From DASQDN01 sp963825845 (lineage in GTDB: Bacteria > Acidobacteriota > Terriglobia > Bryobacterales > Bryobacteraceae): DNA of 64,000 bases. Position 1 is the first letter of the stretch; the number at the start of each line of letters is the position of its first letter. A model generated the notes under the pieces. That model made no database searches. It saw nothing but the letters and a program-made list of their open reading frames with translations, and had not been told where the DNA came from. Made by a program: the position numbers and the translations under genes. The stretch spans positions 186,001-250,000 of the forward strand of contig CAWGVL010000078.1 in the NCBI GenBank assembly GCA_963825845.1, in the 5' to 3' direction. Below are positions 36,787 through 45,381 of this stretch, piece by piece.

Positions 36787-38829
36787 CTATCTGGTTACGA
36801 CACTGACTCGTACTGCGGATAGAGTGCGCGAGGTACCGGAGGAAAATCCGTCGCTCGCGTCCTGCAAGTAAAATGTCAGTCCGTTCGTCACCCAATCGCC
36901 GGTTGTCGCCGATCCCGTTGGGCTCTCGAATCCGGTCATTGGTGTTCCGGTAGGCGAGCCCACTCGAACCTGGATCCTGCTTACGCCTGTGGCGCGCCAA
37001 CTCAGTGTGGTGGAGGCGGTGGGTTGACCGGCGAGTATGCCGATAGGGTTGGGCGAAGCTCCGATAAAGCCGCTTCGTATGCCGCTGGTTGTAGACGTGG
37101 CGCGAACCTGGGCAATTGCGAGAGTCTTCGCAGAGCCGAACGAATCTCCGTCACTTGCATCCTGCAGATAGAACGACATCCCGTCTACAGCCCAATCGCC
37201 CGTAGATGCCGACCCGGTCGGTCCCTCAAACCCGGTCATCGCCGGCCCCGTAGAAGATCCGACGCGAATCTGAACGCTTCGGACGCCACTGGCTTGCCAC
37301 GTCAATGTCGTCCTGCCGGCGGCTTGACCGGCGACTAACGTGAGTGGCGCCGCCATAAGAGTGGGCGTGGAGAACACAGGAGGACGGCTCGAAATACCTC
37401 CGTCGGTGGAGGTTAGGTACGGACTAAGATCGGAGACTGCAGCCGAAAACCGGCCATAAGAAGCAACCAGGTTGTTGGCCCGGCAGACTTCTATCGGGTC
37501 ATCCTCGTTTACGTCGGGACCAGCCGAAAGAGTGCCCACGAGATACGTCTTCCCGTTCGCGTTCACCAGCAGCGGAGAACCGGAAGACCCGCCTTGTGTC
37601 AGACCTTCAAACCACGAGACTTGATACCCGACGCTGGCCGGCATCCGGGCCCCATCGCTGAAACGAATCGTTACATCGCGGGTGCGCCTGCCCAGGGCGA
37701 TTCGCTTATAATCTCCGGCGGGATGGCTGATGCCGGTCACCTGTTCGTTACTCGCGATTTCATCCCCGGTCCAACCGAGCACCTTCACGTCGACGTTAGG
37801 AAACCCGCTGAGTTGGAGCAAGGAGAAGTCGCCCAGCGCCATGGATTGACCGCTGACAAGCGTGGCGCCGTTGACGCGGACGGAGTTGCTCAATGTGGGT
37901 TTCGGACCGTTGCATGAGGAAGTTTGATAGTTGAAGAACGTGAGGAGGGATCGGGCTTCGTCCGCCGTGCTGATGCAGTGGTTCGCCGTTAGAAAGAAGG
38001 GCAGAGCCGGCTGCGATGCGGAACTGATCAACGATCCGGTGCACTCGTACGTTCCGCCGTCGCTTTCAAAAATCATGAGAGCCACCGCGGATGCTGCGTC
38101 GCTGTATTCGGGATGGCACGTTACGTCGACCGCGCAGGATGCCGCCGTGGACTGTGCGGCGGGGTCATCCGCAGTCTTCGCGGCTTTCTTCACTGGGAAT
38201 CGATGCGATAGATCGGCGGGTCGAAAAGGAACTGCATCGGCGGTCGCGCCGTCGCCGGGTTCATATACCAGTGTCATGGATTCACCCGGCAGCATGTCAC
38301 TCCAAAACTCGCCATCACCCATGGGGCCGTCGTTCGAATAGGGGCCGGCGGTCACCTCGGCTCCATCGGAGTCGGTGCCGATGAGCCAGACCTTCCCGCC
38401 AGCGATGTGAAAATCAACGAAACGAACCCGAAGTGCTTCGGCGCCGGTTGATGCGAGTGTGAGCCGCCAGACCGGCTTGCCTTCCGCAGAAGCAGACCAC
38501 TCACCTTTCGCGACCATTTCCGCCGGTATCGGCCGGCTAACGCCTACGGGGGCCAATCCCGGCTTGCGAGTAACCGGGCGCGCCTCCGAGTCTCTGAGCC
38601 TGCCAAGCGAGACCCTAGGAGCCGAGCGTGCCATCGTTCGAACTTCGGACGGCGCACGCTCGCCACTTCGGTCGGCCGCCTGAGCAGCGCGATGGATCGA
38701 ACCCTCCATCCTCCCGAATCGCTGCGCGGCCGCCGGGCTACAGAAGAGGAACGTTGCACAGATAGAAGCGATTGCCGCCAGAATTGGCTTCAAACGCTCG
38801 AGAAGAAAAGCCGATATACGATAATTCAC
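36787..38829 (-). CDS. Secreted trypsin-like serine protease with two C-terminal repeats
   Basis: 680 residues with an N-terminal signal peptide. A long proregion reaches about residue 235. The catalytic domain resembles lysyl endopeptidase/Achromobacter protease I: His284 in LPFFLTANHCIST, Asp334 in MALGDFSLLQLSG, and Ser416 in TQGGSSGSPLLVN. Several cysteine pairs are present (CAVDVTCH, YECTGS, SSCNG). From about residue 490 two similar ~95-residue modules follow, each with an arginine-rich strand (VRSVQIRVGSSTGPAMTGFE and VSRIQVRVGSPTGTPMTGFE) and an identical FYLQDASDG. They are probably adhesion or substrate-binding beta-domains. The frame is intact. Confidence 0.88.
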   Translation of the reverse strand: MNYRISAFLLERLKPILAAIASICATFLFCSPAAAQRFGRMEGSIHRAAQAADRSGERAPSEVRTMARSAPRVSLGRLRDSEARPVTRKPGLAPVGVSRPIPAEMVAKGEWSASAEGKPVWRLTLASTGAEALRVRFVDFHIAGGKVWLIGTDSDGAEVTAGPYSNDGPMGDGEFWSDMLPGESMTLVYEPGDGATADAVPFRPADLSHRFPVKKAAKTADDPAAQSTAASCAVDVTCHPEYSDAASAVALMIFESDGGTYECTGSLISSASQPALPFFLTANHCISTADEARSLLTFFNYQTSSCNGPKPTLSNSVRVNGATLVSGQSMALGDFSLLQLSGFPNVDVKVLGWTGDEIASNEQVTGISHPAGDYKRIALGRRTRDVTIRFSDGARMPASVGYQVSWFEGLTQGGSSGSPLLVNANGKTYLVGTLSAGPDVNEDDPIEVCRANNLVASYGRFSAAVSDLSPYLTSTDGGISSRPPVFSTPTLMAAPLTLVAGQAAGRTTLTWQASGVRSVQIRVGSSTGPAMTGFEGPTGSASTGDWAVDGMSFYLQDASDGDSFGSAKTLAIAQVRATSTTSGIRSGFIGASPNPIGILAGQPTASTTLSWRATGVSRIQVRVGSPTGTPMTGFESPTGSATTGDWVTNGLTFYLQDASDGFSSGTSRTLSAVRVSVVTR

Positions 38830-38959
38830 ACGTACACCTTGACGAGCAGCGATTTTGCCGCTCGATATCGTATTGAGAAACTCAGGATAGCCGACGCATG
38901 TGCCAGATGCTTACGGTACACCGAACGACCGGAATTAACACTTTCTTTACAGCCGCTCA

Positions 38960-39871
38960 ATGAGACGACGAGATTTTCTTTGTACTTTCGCGGCCCCGGC
39001 CATAGCGGCAGGTCGTGGATCTGTGCTGGTCCACGAGCACATCCTCGTAGATTTCATCGGAGCAGACAAAATCCGTCCCGGGCGCTACGACCGGACTGAA
39101 GTGTTCCGAATTGCTCGTCCAAAGTTGGAAGAGCTTAAGCGACGCGGCTGTCAGCGACTCCTCGAGTGCACGCCTAACTTTCTGGGGCGCGATCCTGAAC
39201 TACTGGCTCAACTTTCCGATGCGGTCGGGATCGAGATCTGGTCGAACACGGGCTTCTATGGCGCGGCGAACCACAAGTTTGTGCCCGATTTCGCGAAGAC
39301 CGAGAGCGCCGAACAGCTCGCGAAACGATGGATCGCGGAAACCCGGGAGCGATGGCGCCCACGATTCATCAAAATCGGAGTCAATCGCGGACCGCTCGAT
39401 GAGTTGGATCAAAAACTCGTGCACGCCGCAGCGATAACCTCCAGGCACACGGGCCTGACAATTGCCTCGCATACAGGCGATGGAGCGGCGGCGCTCCAAC
39501 AACTCGACATCATCGCCTCTGAAAAAACGAGTCCGTCTAAGTTCGTCTGGGTTCACGCACAGAATGAGCACGACCATTCCATCCATGAAAAGGTTGCGAG
39601 TGCAGGAGCTTGGGTCGAGTTCGATGGCATCGGGCCGAAATCAGCTCCGTTTCATCTGGAGTGCGTTCGATATCTTGCCGGAAAAGGCCTCTTGAAGAGA
39701 ACATTGATCTCTCAGGACTCCGGTTGGTACCACGTCGGCGAGCCCGGCGGCGGAGAATTCCGCGGCTATACGTATATCTATGAGGAATTCCTTCCGAAAC
39801 TCGAACCAGATCAGGCTTCCGTGCTGATGCTTGAAAACCCGCGCGCGGCGTTCGGAAGCGCTGACTACTGA
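38960..39871 (+). CDS. Phosphotriesterase-family hydrolase
   Basis: 303 residues of the PTE/PHP-related amidohydrolase family. All metal-site motifs are visible: HxH in SVLVHEHILVDF, the lysine (carbamylated in the family) in RFIKIGVNRG, His in TIASHTGDG, His in FVWVHAQNEHD, and Asp in LISQDSGWY. The N-terminus RRRDFLCTFAAPAIAAG resembles a short Tat signal. Natural members are often lactonases; the substrate cannot be read from sequence. It starts at ATG 38960. Confidence 0.88.
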   Translation: MRRRDFLCTFAAPAIAAGRGSVLVHEHILVDFIGADKIRPGRYDRTEVFRIARPKLEELKRRGCQRLLECTPNFLGRDPELLAQLSDAVGIEIWSNTGFYGAANHKFVPDFAKTESAEQLAKRWIAETRERWRPRFIKIGVNRGPLDELDQKLVHAAAITSRHTGLTIASHTGDGAAALQQLDIIASEKTSPSKFVWVHAQNEHDHSIHEKVASAGAWVEFDGIGPKSAPFHLECVRYLAGKGLLKRTLISQDSGWYHVGEPGGGEFRGYTYIYEEFLPKLEPDQASVLMLENPRAAFGSADY

Positions 39872-40028
39872 AAATTCTAACCGTGTAAGAGTGCCTCACC
39901 CACGCGCAATACTTTGAGCTACACTTAGTTCCTCAAGGAATAGACGGCGGGGATTATATGAATCGTCTTGGCAATTGCCGCCAGCGAGCTCCCGTGTGTT
40001 TGGGAAAAGCGGCTCGCAGGGGGAGTTA

Positions 40029-42317
40029 ATGCATCCGGCGGTAGGCAACGATCTCAGCATTGTTCTCGATGTGCTGCCGGTTGCGGTTATAAAGGTTGAC
40101 CCGCAATGGCGCATTCTTTACATGAACCCGGCGGCTGCCCAGGCGCTGAAGGTCCAACCGCGAGAAGTATGCGGCCAGTATTTCTGGCAAACGTGCAATG
40201 AAATCCCTGCCGATATCGTGCAGCAAGCTTGCGCGACGAGCGAATCCAATGTCCAGCTCGAGCATCGGCAAGAGGGCAGATGGATGTGCATCGACATCAG
40301 GACTGTTGACGGCGGCAGCCGCGTCATTCACATCACTGACCGCACCGAAATCCACGCGAGCCGGGAACAACTGCGAGACGAAATTGAGAAACGAGGAGCG
40401 GCTGAAAGGGAACTGGACGCTAAACAGGAATTCCTTCAGGCTGTTTTGGATAACGTGGAGACCGGCATTGTCGCTTGCGATGACACCGGCGCCTTGAAAC
40501 TATTCAACAATGCAACGCGAGCTTTCCATGGTGTCGCGGAGACCGTATCCCGGCCGGAAGAATGGCCGAATATCTATAGCCTCTACTATCCTGACGGGGT
40601 CACTCCGCTTCGCACCGAAGACATTCCGCTCTTCCGAGCATTTTCGGGCGAAGTTGTCGACCGAGCCGAGATGGTGATTGCTCCGCCGAACGGACCGCGA
40701 AGGACGGTTCTTGCGAGCGGTCATGCGCTCGTTGCACGTGACGGGCGAAAACTTGGCGCTGTAGTCGCGATGCACGATATCACGCACCGCAAACTGTTTG
40801 CGCAGAGAATACGCCAGGCGTTGCAGCAGTTCCGAGCGTTGTTCAACGAGGCGCCGATCGCATATCACGAGATCGATGTTCATGGCGTCATCTGCAAGGT
40901 GAATCTCGCTGAATGCCGCCTTCTGGGGCGTAGGCGCAGTGATATGGTGGGCCGGCCCGTGTGGGACTTCGTGCCTGCAGGCGATCAGGAGAACGTGAGA
41001 ATTGCCGTCTCGGAGAGCCTGTCGGGCCGATCTTCTGTCGAACCAGTGGAGCGCGAGTTGGTCACCGGAACAGGGAAACGGCTCGTGGTGGAAGTTTACG
41101 AAAATGTTATTCGCGATAGTTCCGGCGAAATAACGGGTGTCCGAACCGCGATGCTTGACATCACGGATCGCAAGCATCGTGCCCGGCAGGCGCAGGCCTT
41201 GGCACACGAGCGGGCGGCGCGTGCGCAGGCCGAAGCAACGTCAGCGGAGATCAGGGATGTACTTGAAAGGATCGGCGACGCTTATATCGCCTTCGACACG
41301 GAGTGGCGATACACGTATGTGAACCGGAAGGCTGCTGAATTAGCGCTAAAGCCGGGATCGGAGTTGCTGGGGCGATCGGTTTGGGATGAATTCCCGAACG
41401 CGATTCACACAGCGTTTTATTCAGAATTGCAACGCTCGATGCGAGAGCAAGTTCCGGTTGAATTCGAGAACTATTATGCGCCACTGGGGAAATACTTCGA
41501 GAACTCGGTTTACCCCAGTCCTTCCGGTGTTGGCGTGTTCTATCGCGACATCACTCAACGGGTTCGTACGCAGCGCGCCCTCGAAGAACGCACTCGTGAA
41601 CTCGCAGCGAAAAACGCCGAGTTGGAGACCTTCGCGTCAGTAGCGTCCCACGATTTACAAGAACCGCTGCGCATGATAGGCGGATACGCGGCGCTATTAT
41701 CCAAGCGGTACTCGAACGCTCTCGATAAAGACGCCAAGGAATTCCTCGCGTTCATGATCGGAGGCGTCGATCGGATGCACCGGCTGATAAAGGATTTGCT
41801 CGCGCTTTGCAGGCTCGATCCGAGCACGGATGCCGGCATCGCAGAGGTGAATCTCAGCGCCGTGGTTGATTTGGTTAAGAGTAATCTCGAAATGGTGATC
41901 GAGGACACCGCAGGCGCCGTCACTTGTCAGAATGCGGTCATCATGCGGTTCAACGAGACGCGGTTGTTGCAGCTGATGCAGAACCTGATCGCAAATGCGC
42001 TGAAATACCGGGGCGCAACTGAACCGGTAATCACGATCGATGCCGAGCGGGGAAAGGACGCCTGGACGATAGCCGTTCGAGATAACGGAATGGGATTTGA
42101 TATGCGCTACGCCGAGCAGATCTTCGAGCCGTTCAAGCGGCTACAGCGTGACGAGGACCAGGGAACCGGCTATCGGCCTGGCGATCTGCCGAAAAATTGT
42201 GGAGAGCCGAGGCGGACGAATATGGGCAGAATCGACGGCGGGGATCGGAGCAACTTTTTCTTCACGATCCCCGACACGCTTCCTTCAGAGAAGGTCTTGA
42301 GTTACCGAGAGGAATAG
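40029..42317 (+). CDS. PAS-domain sensor histidine kinase
   Basis: About 762 residues from ATG 40029 (GGGGGAG site upstream). There are no membrane segments. Four PAS domains follow each other (LDVLPVAVIKVDPQWRILYM; LDNVETGIVACDDTGALKLF; FNEAPIAYHEIDVHGVICKV; LERIGDAYIAFDTEWRYTYV). Next come HisKA with phospho-acceptor His541 in FASVASHDLQEPLRMIGGYA, and a HATPase domain (NLIANALKY, AVRDNGMGFDM). Near the end an extra T at 42171 and a missing T in the run at 42255-42259 shift and restore the frame. Between them the other frame encodes the expected IGLAICRKIVESRGGRIWAE box. The response regulator is not adjacent. Confidence 0.88.
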   Translation: MHPAVGNDLSIVLDVLPVAVIKVDPQWRILYMNPAAAQALKVQPREVCGQYFWQTCNEIPADIVQQACATSESNVQLEHRQEGRWMCIDIRTVDGGSRVIHITDRTEIHASREQLRDEIEKRGAAERELDAKQEFLQAVLDNVETGIVACDDTGALKLFNNATRAFHGVAETVSRPEEWPNIYSLYYPDGVTPLRTEDIPLFRAFSGEVVDRAEMVIAPPNGPRRTVLASGHALVARDGRKLGAVVAMHDITHRKLFAQRIRQALQQFRALFNEAPIAYHEIDVHGVICKVNLAECRLLGRRRSDMVGRPVWDFVPAGDQENVRIAVSESLSGRSSVEPVERELVTGTGKRLVVEVYENVIRDSSGEITGVRTAMLDITDRKHRARQAQALAHERAARAQAEATSAEIRDVLERIGDAYIAFDTEWRYTYVNRKAAELALKPGSELLGRSVWDEFPNAIHTAFYSELQRSMREQVPVEFENYYAPLGKYFENSVYPSPSGVGVFYRDITQRVRTQRALEERTRELAAKNAELETFASVASHDLQEPLRMIGGYAALLSKRYSNALDKDAKEFLAFMIGGVDRMHRLIKDLLALCRLDPSTDAGIAEVNLSAVVDLVKSNLEMVIEDTAGAVTCQNAVIMRFNETRLLQLMQNLIANALKYRGATEPVITIDAERGKDAWTIAVRDNGMGFDMRYAEQIFEPFKRLQRDEDQGTGYRPGDLPKNCGEPRRTNMGRIDGGDRSNFFFTIPDTLPSEKVLSYREE

Positions 42318-42726
42318 TCAGCTGCTGCCCAACCTGGATCTTATCGGGTCTTTCAGCTTGTCGCGATTCGCTTCGAAGATTCGCATGTATTGCCCAGAGT
42401 CGCCATAGAATTGCTGGGCGATCTTCGACAATGTGTCACCGGATTTCACGGTATAAGTCTGCATGCCACCGCTGGCGGCCGCACCGGTTTGTTGTGCGCT
42501 CGCGAGGGCCGGATTGACTTTTCAAGTCAAGAGTCAGATCTGAGTAGCTTGGGTCAACCGCTTTGACTTTGTTCCACACCTCATTTTTCGCCTGTTCACT
42601 TGGAGCCTCGCCCTGGAGGAACAACTTCCCATCCTGTATATGCATGTGGGCTAGTCGAACCCCTTGCTGCTGAATGGCAGTAAGCGCCGACTGGTACTTG
42701 CTTTTGAGTTGTTCGAGATCTGGCAT
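42318..42726 (-). CDS. BON-LysM protein, Kbp-like (one frameshift as read)
   Basis: ATG 42726. An N-terminal BON-like domain (QLKSKYQSALTAIQQQGVRL, GKLFLQGEAPSEQAKNEVWN) is followed, after one extra base in the A-run complementary to 42519-42522, by a LysM domain (MQTYTVKSGDTLSKIAQQFY, YMRIFEANRDKLKDP). The order BON then LysM and the length of about 136 residues match the potassium-binding Kbp/YgaU-like family, although the usual N-terminal extension is shorter here. It is cytoplasmic and may bind K+ or cell-wall glycans. Confidence 0.8.
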
Positions 42727-42839
42727 TGGTCTTTAGTTCTCCTTTCGGGGTTTGACGCTACCGTAATAAAGTCATAACCAATATGCAACGGTTATCTGTA
42801 GCGAGGGAGCCGCCGAGGGCTACGTTACCATAAGGACGT

Positions 42840-44101
42840 ATGCGAAACTCGCTGCGTGCGCTCCAGGTCCTGCTCACAGGCATCTTGTTCTTTGGGGCTT
42901 TTCCGCTCTTCGCACAGGACGAAGAAACGATGGACTGGCTCGATGATTACCAGGAAGCGCTACAGGAAGCCAAGCGCGACACACAAGCCGATTTTCTGGA
43001 GTTTCGCTGCGAAGCTTGAATAGCCGGACGAGTTTTTGACGCACAGGTTGTGCTGTCACCAAAAAATTCTACGCGCGGCAAACAACTGATGTCAATACGT
43101 GTGCGTTCGCGTTCCCCGGATGGACAAAGTCGATATCGGGCTCTTCGATTACGATCGCTACAACACGTTGTACTTCTTCATCTTGAATGAGGATGAGCAA
43201 ATCTATATGCGGTATGGCGGCCGAGACTCCGTGTCTCAGGACAGCTATCTGAATCTGGACAGCCTCGAGCTGGCGCTGAAAAAGGGTCTCGAACTCCAGT
43301 GGTGATTATCAGGCCGGCAAAATCAAGAAAGTCGAGCGCCCCAAGCCTTTCTTTCCGCGAGACATTGCACCGCTTGTTGAACGTACCTATGCTCGGAACG
43401 TCTGTGTTGAATGCCATCTGATCGGTGACTTCCAGACTCGTCGAGCGCGAAGAGGCCGGTAAGTTCGGACAAGCTGACGGAGATGTTCCGGTCGCCGGAC
43501 ATCAAGACCATCGGAATTCATCTCGACGTTCCAGAAGGGACTGGCGGTCAAGGACGCGCAAGGGTCTGCTAGTCCGGCGGTATGCAGGCCGGTGATCGGA
43601 TTACTGCGCTCAACGGAACTGCACGTATGGACATTCGCAGATTTGCAGTATTACTACGACAAGGTTCCACGATCCGCAAAGCAAATTCAGGTCAGCGTTG
43701 AGAGGGAAGGGAAGGCGGTAGAGCTTCCGATCATGCTGCCGGTTCGATGGTGGTGGACCGATACACGGTACCGGCAATTAACTGTCGATCCCCGCATGTA
43801 TTTCGAGTCACGACCACTCACTGACGCTGAGAAGCAGAAGCTCGAGCTACCAGTGAATGGGTTCGCCAGCCAGGTCAGACATGTGGATTCCTTTGCCCAG
43901 ATGATGAAGAGCCACGACCTTCGCGTGGGAGACATCATTTACGGGGTGGATGGCGTCCAGCGCGATGAGCATGCCAATACCGCCGAACTGTACATTCGAC
44001 TTCGCAAAACGGCGGGCAGTGATGTGACACTGGATGTTATACGCGACGGCAAGCGCTTCCAAATGCCGCTGAAGACGTTTCGAATGAGTTTCAGAAAATG
44101 A
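42840..44101 (+). CDS. Exported thioredoxin-like/haem c/PDZ protein with in-frame TGA (frameshifted as read)
   Basis: ATG 42840 (AAGGA five bases upstream) opens a signal peptide (LQVLLTGILFFGAFPLFAQ). A thioredoxin-like segment follows with FLEFRCEA, then TGA at 43017 exactly where the second residue of a CxxC would stand, and the same frame continues IAGRVFDAQVVLSP. After a shift near 43090 come VCVRVPRMDKVDIGLFDYDR and IYMRYGGRDSVSQDSYLNLD. A haem-c site CVECH lies at 43403-43417. PDZ-type segments GMQAGDRITALNGT and LRVGDIIYGVDGVQRDEHAN complete it. Several more indels lie between 43290 and 43600; bases 42976-42994 suggest a compensating pair (expected KRTHKPIFLEF). It probably handles electrons or thiols in the periplasm with the DsbD-like next gene (ATGA overlap). 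Confidence 0.65.
43038..43057 (+). promoter_or_regulatory. SECIS-like hairpin downstream of in-frame TGA
   Basis: GAC-GCACA-GGT-TGTGC-t-GTC folds into a 5-bp upper stem and a 3-bp lower stem with one bulged T and a GGT loop. The loop begins 26 bases after the TGA at 43017-43019. Bacterial SECIS elements are apical hairpins with a G at the start of the loop, roughly 16-37 bases after the UGA. The match is structural only. Confidence 0.4.
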
Positions 44102-44646
44102 AGAATATCCGAATGATTGCGATGGGGCTGATTTGGGCCGCATCCTTGATCGGTGCAGACTGGACAGCGCCTGTCGAAGTCCGCCATGACGAGAAGCTCG
44201 TGATGACATATCGAGCCCAGTGGGACGGCGAGTTCCTACTCCTGAGAGGGACGATTCAGCCAGGCTGGCACACGTTCGTCATGGACAACAAAGAACGGCA
44301 GCAGGAGCGCCTGAAAGGAAAGCCGTCGCTCGGTATCGAGAAAAGCACCGAGGTCACCGTAGTGGACGGGCTGACGGTCACCGGGCCTTGGATGCAGTCT
44401 CAGCCCAAAGACTTCTCCAAACCCGAAATACGCTGGTTTACCTGGGGCTTCGAAAACGATGCTGTGTTCGTGGCGAAAGCCCGGCCGAAGGGTCCGGGTC
44501 CTGCGCACGTCGAAGTACGTGGACAAGCGTGCGCGGCTGATATCTGTAAGAACATCGAAGTGACGCTTGCCGTGCCTTTGACCGGCAAGAAAGTCGGTTC
44601 GAATGTCGACGTGAAAAGCCTGACGCCTGTGTGGCAGGTTAACTAG
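44098..44646 (+). CDS. Exported DsbD N-terminal-domain-like protein
   Basis: 182 residues with signal peptide (MIAMGLIWAASLIGA). The beta-sandwich resembles the N-terminal domain of DsbD: LLRGTIQPGWHTFVMDNK, and the C-terminal strand pair with AKARPKGPGPAHVEVRGQAC, then AADICKNIEVTLAVPL. The conserved cysteines (QACAADIC) stand where DsbD-alpha has its redox pair. It lacks the membrane and C-terminal thioredoxin domains of full DsbD. ATGA overlap with the thioredoxin/haem/PDZ gene implies a joint redox function in the periplasm. Confidence 0.75.
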   Translation: MKNIRMIAMGLIWAASLIGADWTAPVEVRHDEKLVMTYRAQWDGEFLLLRGTIQPGWHTFVMDNKERQQERLKGKPSLGIEKSTEVTVVDGLTVTGPWMQSQPKDFSKPEIRWFTWGFENDAVFVAKARPKGPGPAHVEVRGQACAADICKNIEVTLAVPLTGKKVGSNVDVKSLTPVWQVN

Positions 44647-44657
44647 CTTCGGCGGGG

Positions 44658-45381
44658 CTAAAAGGGAGAGACGCCGAATCCTCCTTCAGCGCGATACCTG
44701 TGAGTTGCCGGCGGCGCGACTTCGACCATGAGTGAGAAGATTCGCCGCGCGGCCAGTTCGTAACTGAGTCCTTCAGGACGAATATTGGAAATACAGTTCC
44801 GTTCGGCATCCGTCCGCCCGATGCGTGGCTCCCACGTCAAGTATGCTCCCAGACTATCCGGAGAACTCAGGCCCGGACGTTCACCAATCAACACCAGGGC
44901 CATTTTCGCTCCAAGTCGTTCTCCGATCTCATCTCCAATTGCGACTCGCCCCTCCTCCACGAGGACAATCTGCGACCGAGACCAATCCGCTTCGTCAACT
45001 AGCGGAATCAGGGTATCCAACACCGCGAGCGCATGCCGGTGCACCGCCAGCGCCGAGAGTCCATCAACCAGCACGATCGCCAGGTCAGACGGTTCACAGC
45101 CACGCGTCAGGCTTTGCGTCGATAGCTCACTCAAACGGCGTCCCAGATCCGGACGTCGCAGGTACGTCACTCGATCCGGAGTAGCGCTGCGCACGAGGAT
45201 TGACGGCCAACCTCGTCCATCGCACTCCATTTTGAAGCGTGATGGGATCGAGCGCCTGATGAACCGCATCGCGCGCCGCCGCGTGCGCCAATTGGAATGC
45301 GAGCACCTCTCGGGTGGCTAAGACCACCCCGGCCCGATCCAACTGCACCCTTGCAAGCGTGAAGTCGCGCAGTTGTTTCAT
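44658..45381 (-). CDS. eutC: Ethanolamine ammonia-lyase small subunit EutC (one frameshift as read)
   Basis: Small subunit of the AdoCbl-dependent enzyme that splits ethanolamine into acetaldehyde and ammonia. The N-terminal part is in one frame (ARVQLDRAGVVLATREVLAF, QLAHAAARDAVHQALD). After an indel in the T-run 45230-45233 the rest follows (VTYLRRPDLGRRLSELS, LAIVLVDGLSALAVHRHALA, RSQIVLVEEGRVAIGDEIGE, ALVLIGERPGLSSPDSLGAY, ERNCISNIRPEGLSYELAAR). About 241 residues, slightly short of typical but complete. Its ATG overlaps the eutB stop by four bases. Confidence 0.93.
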
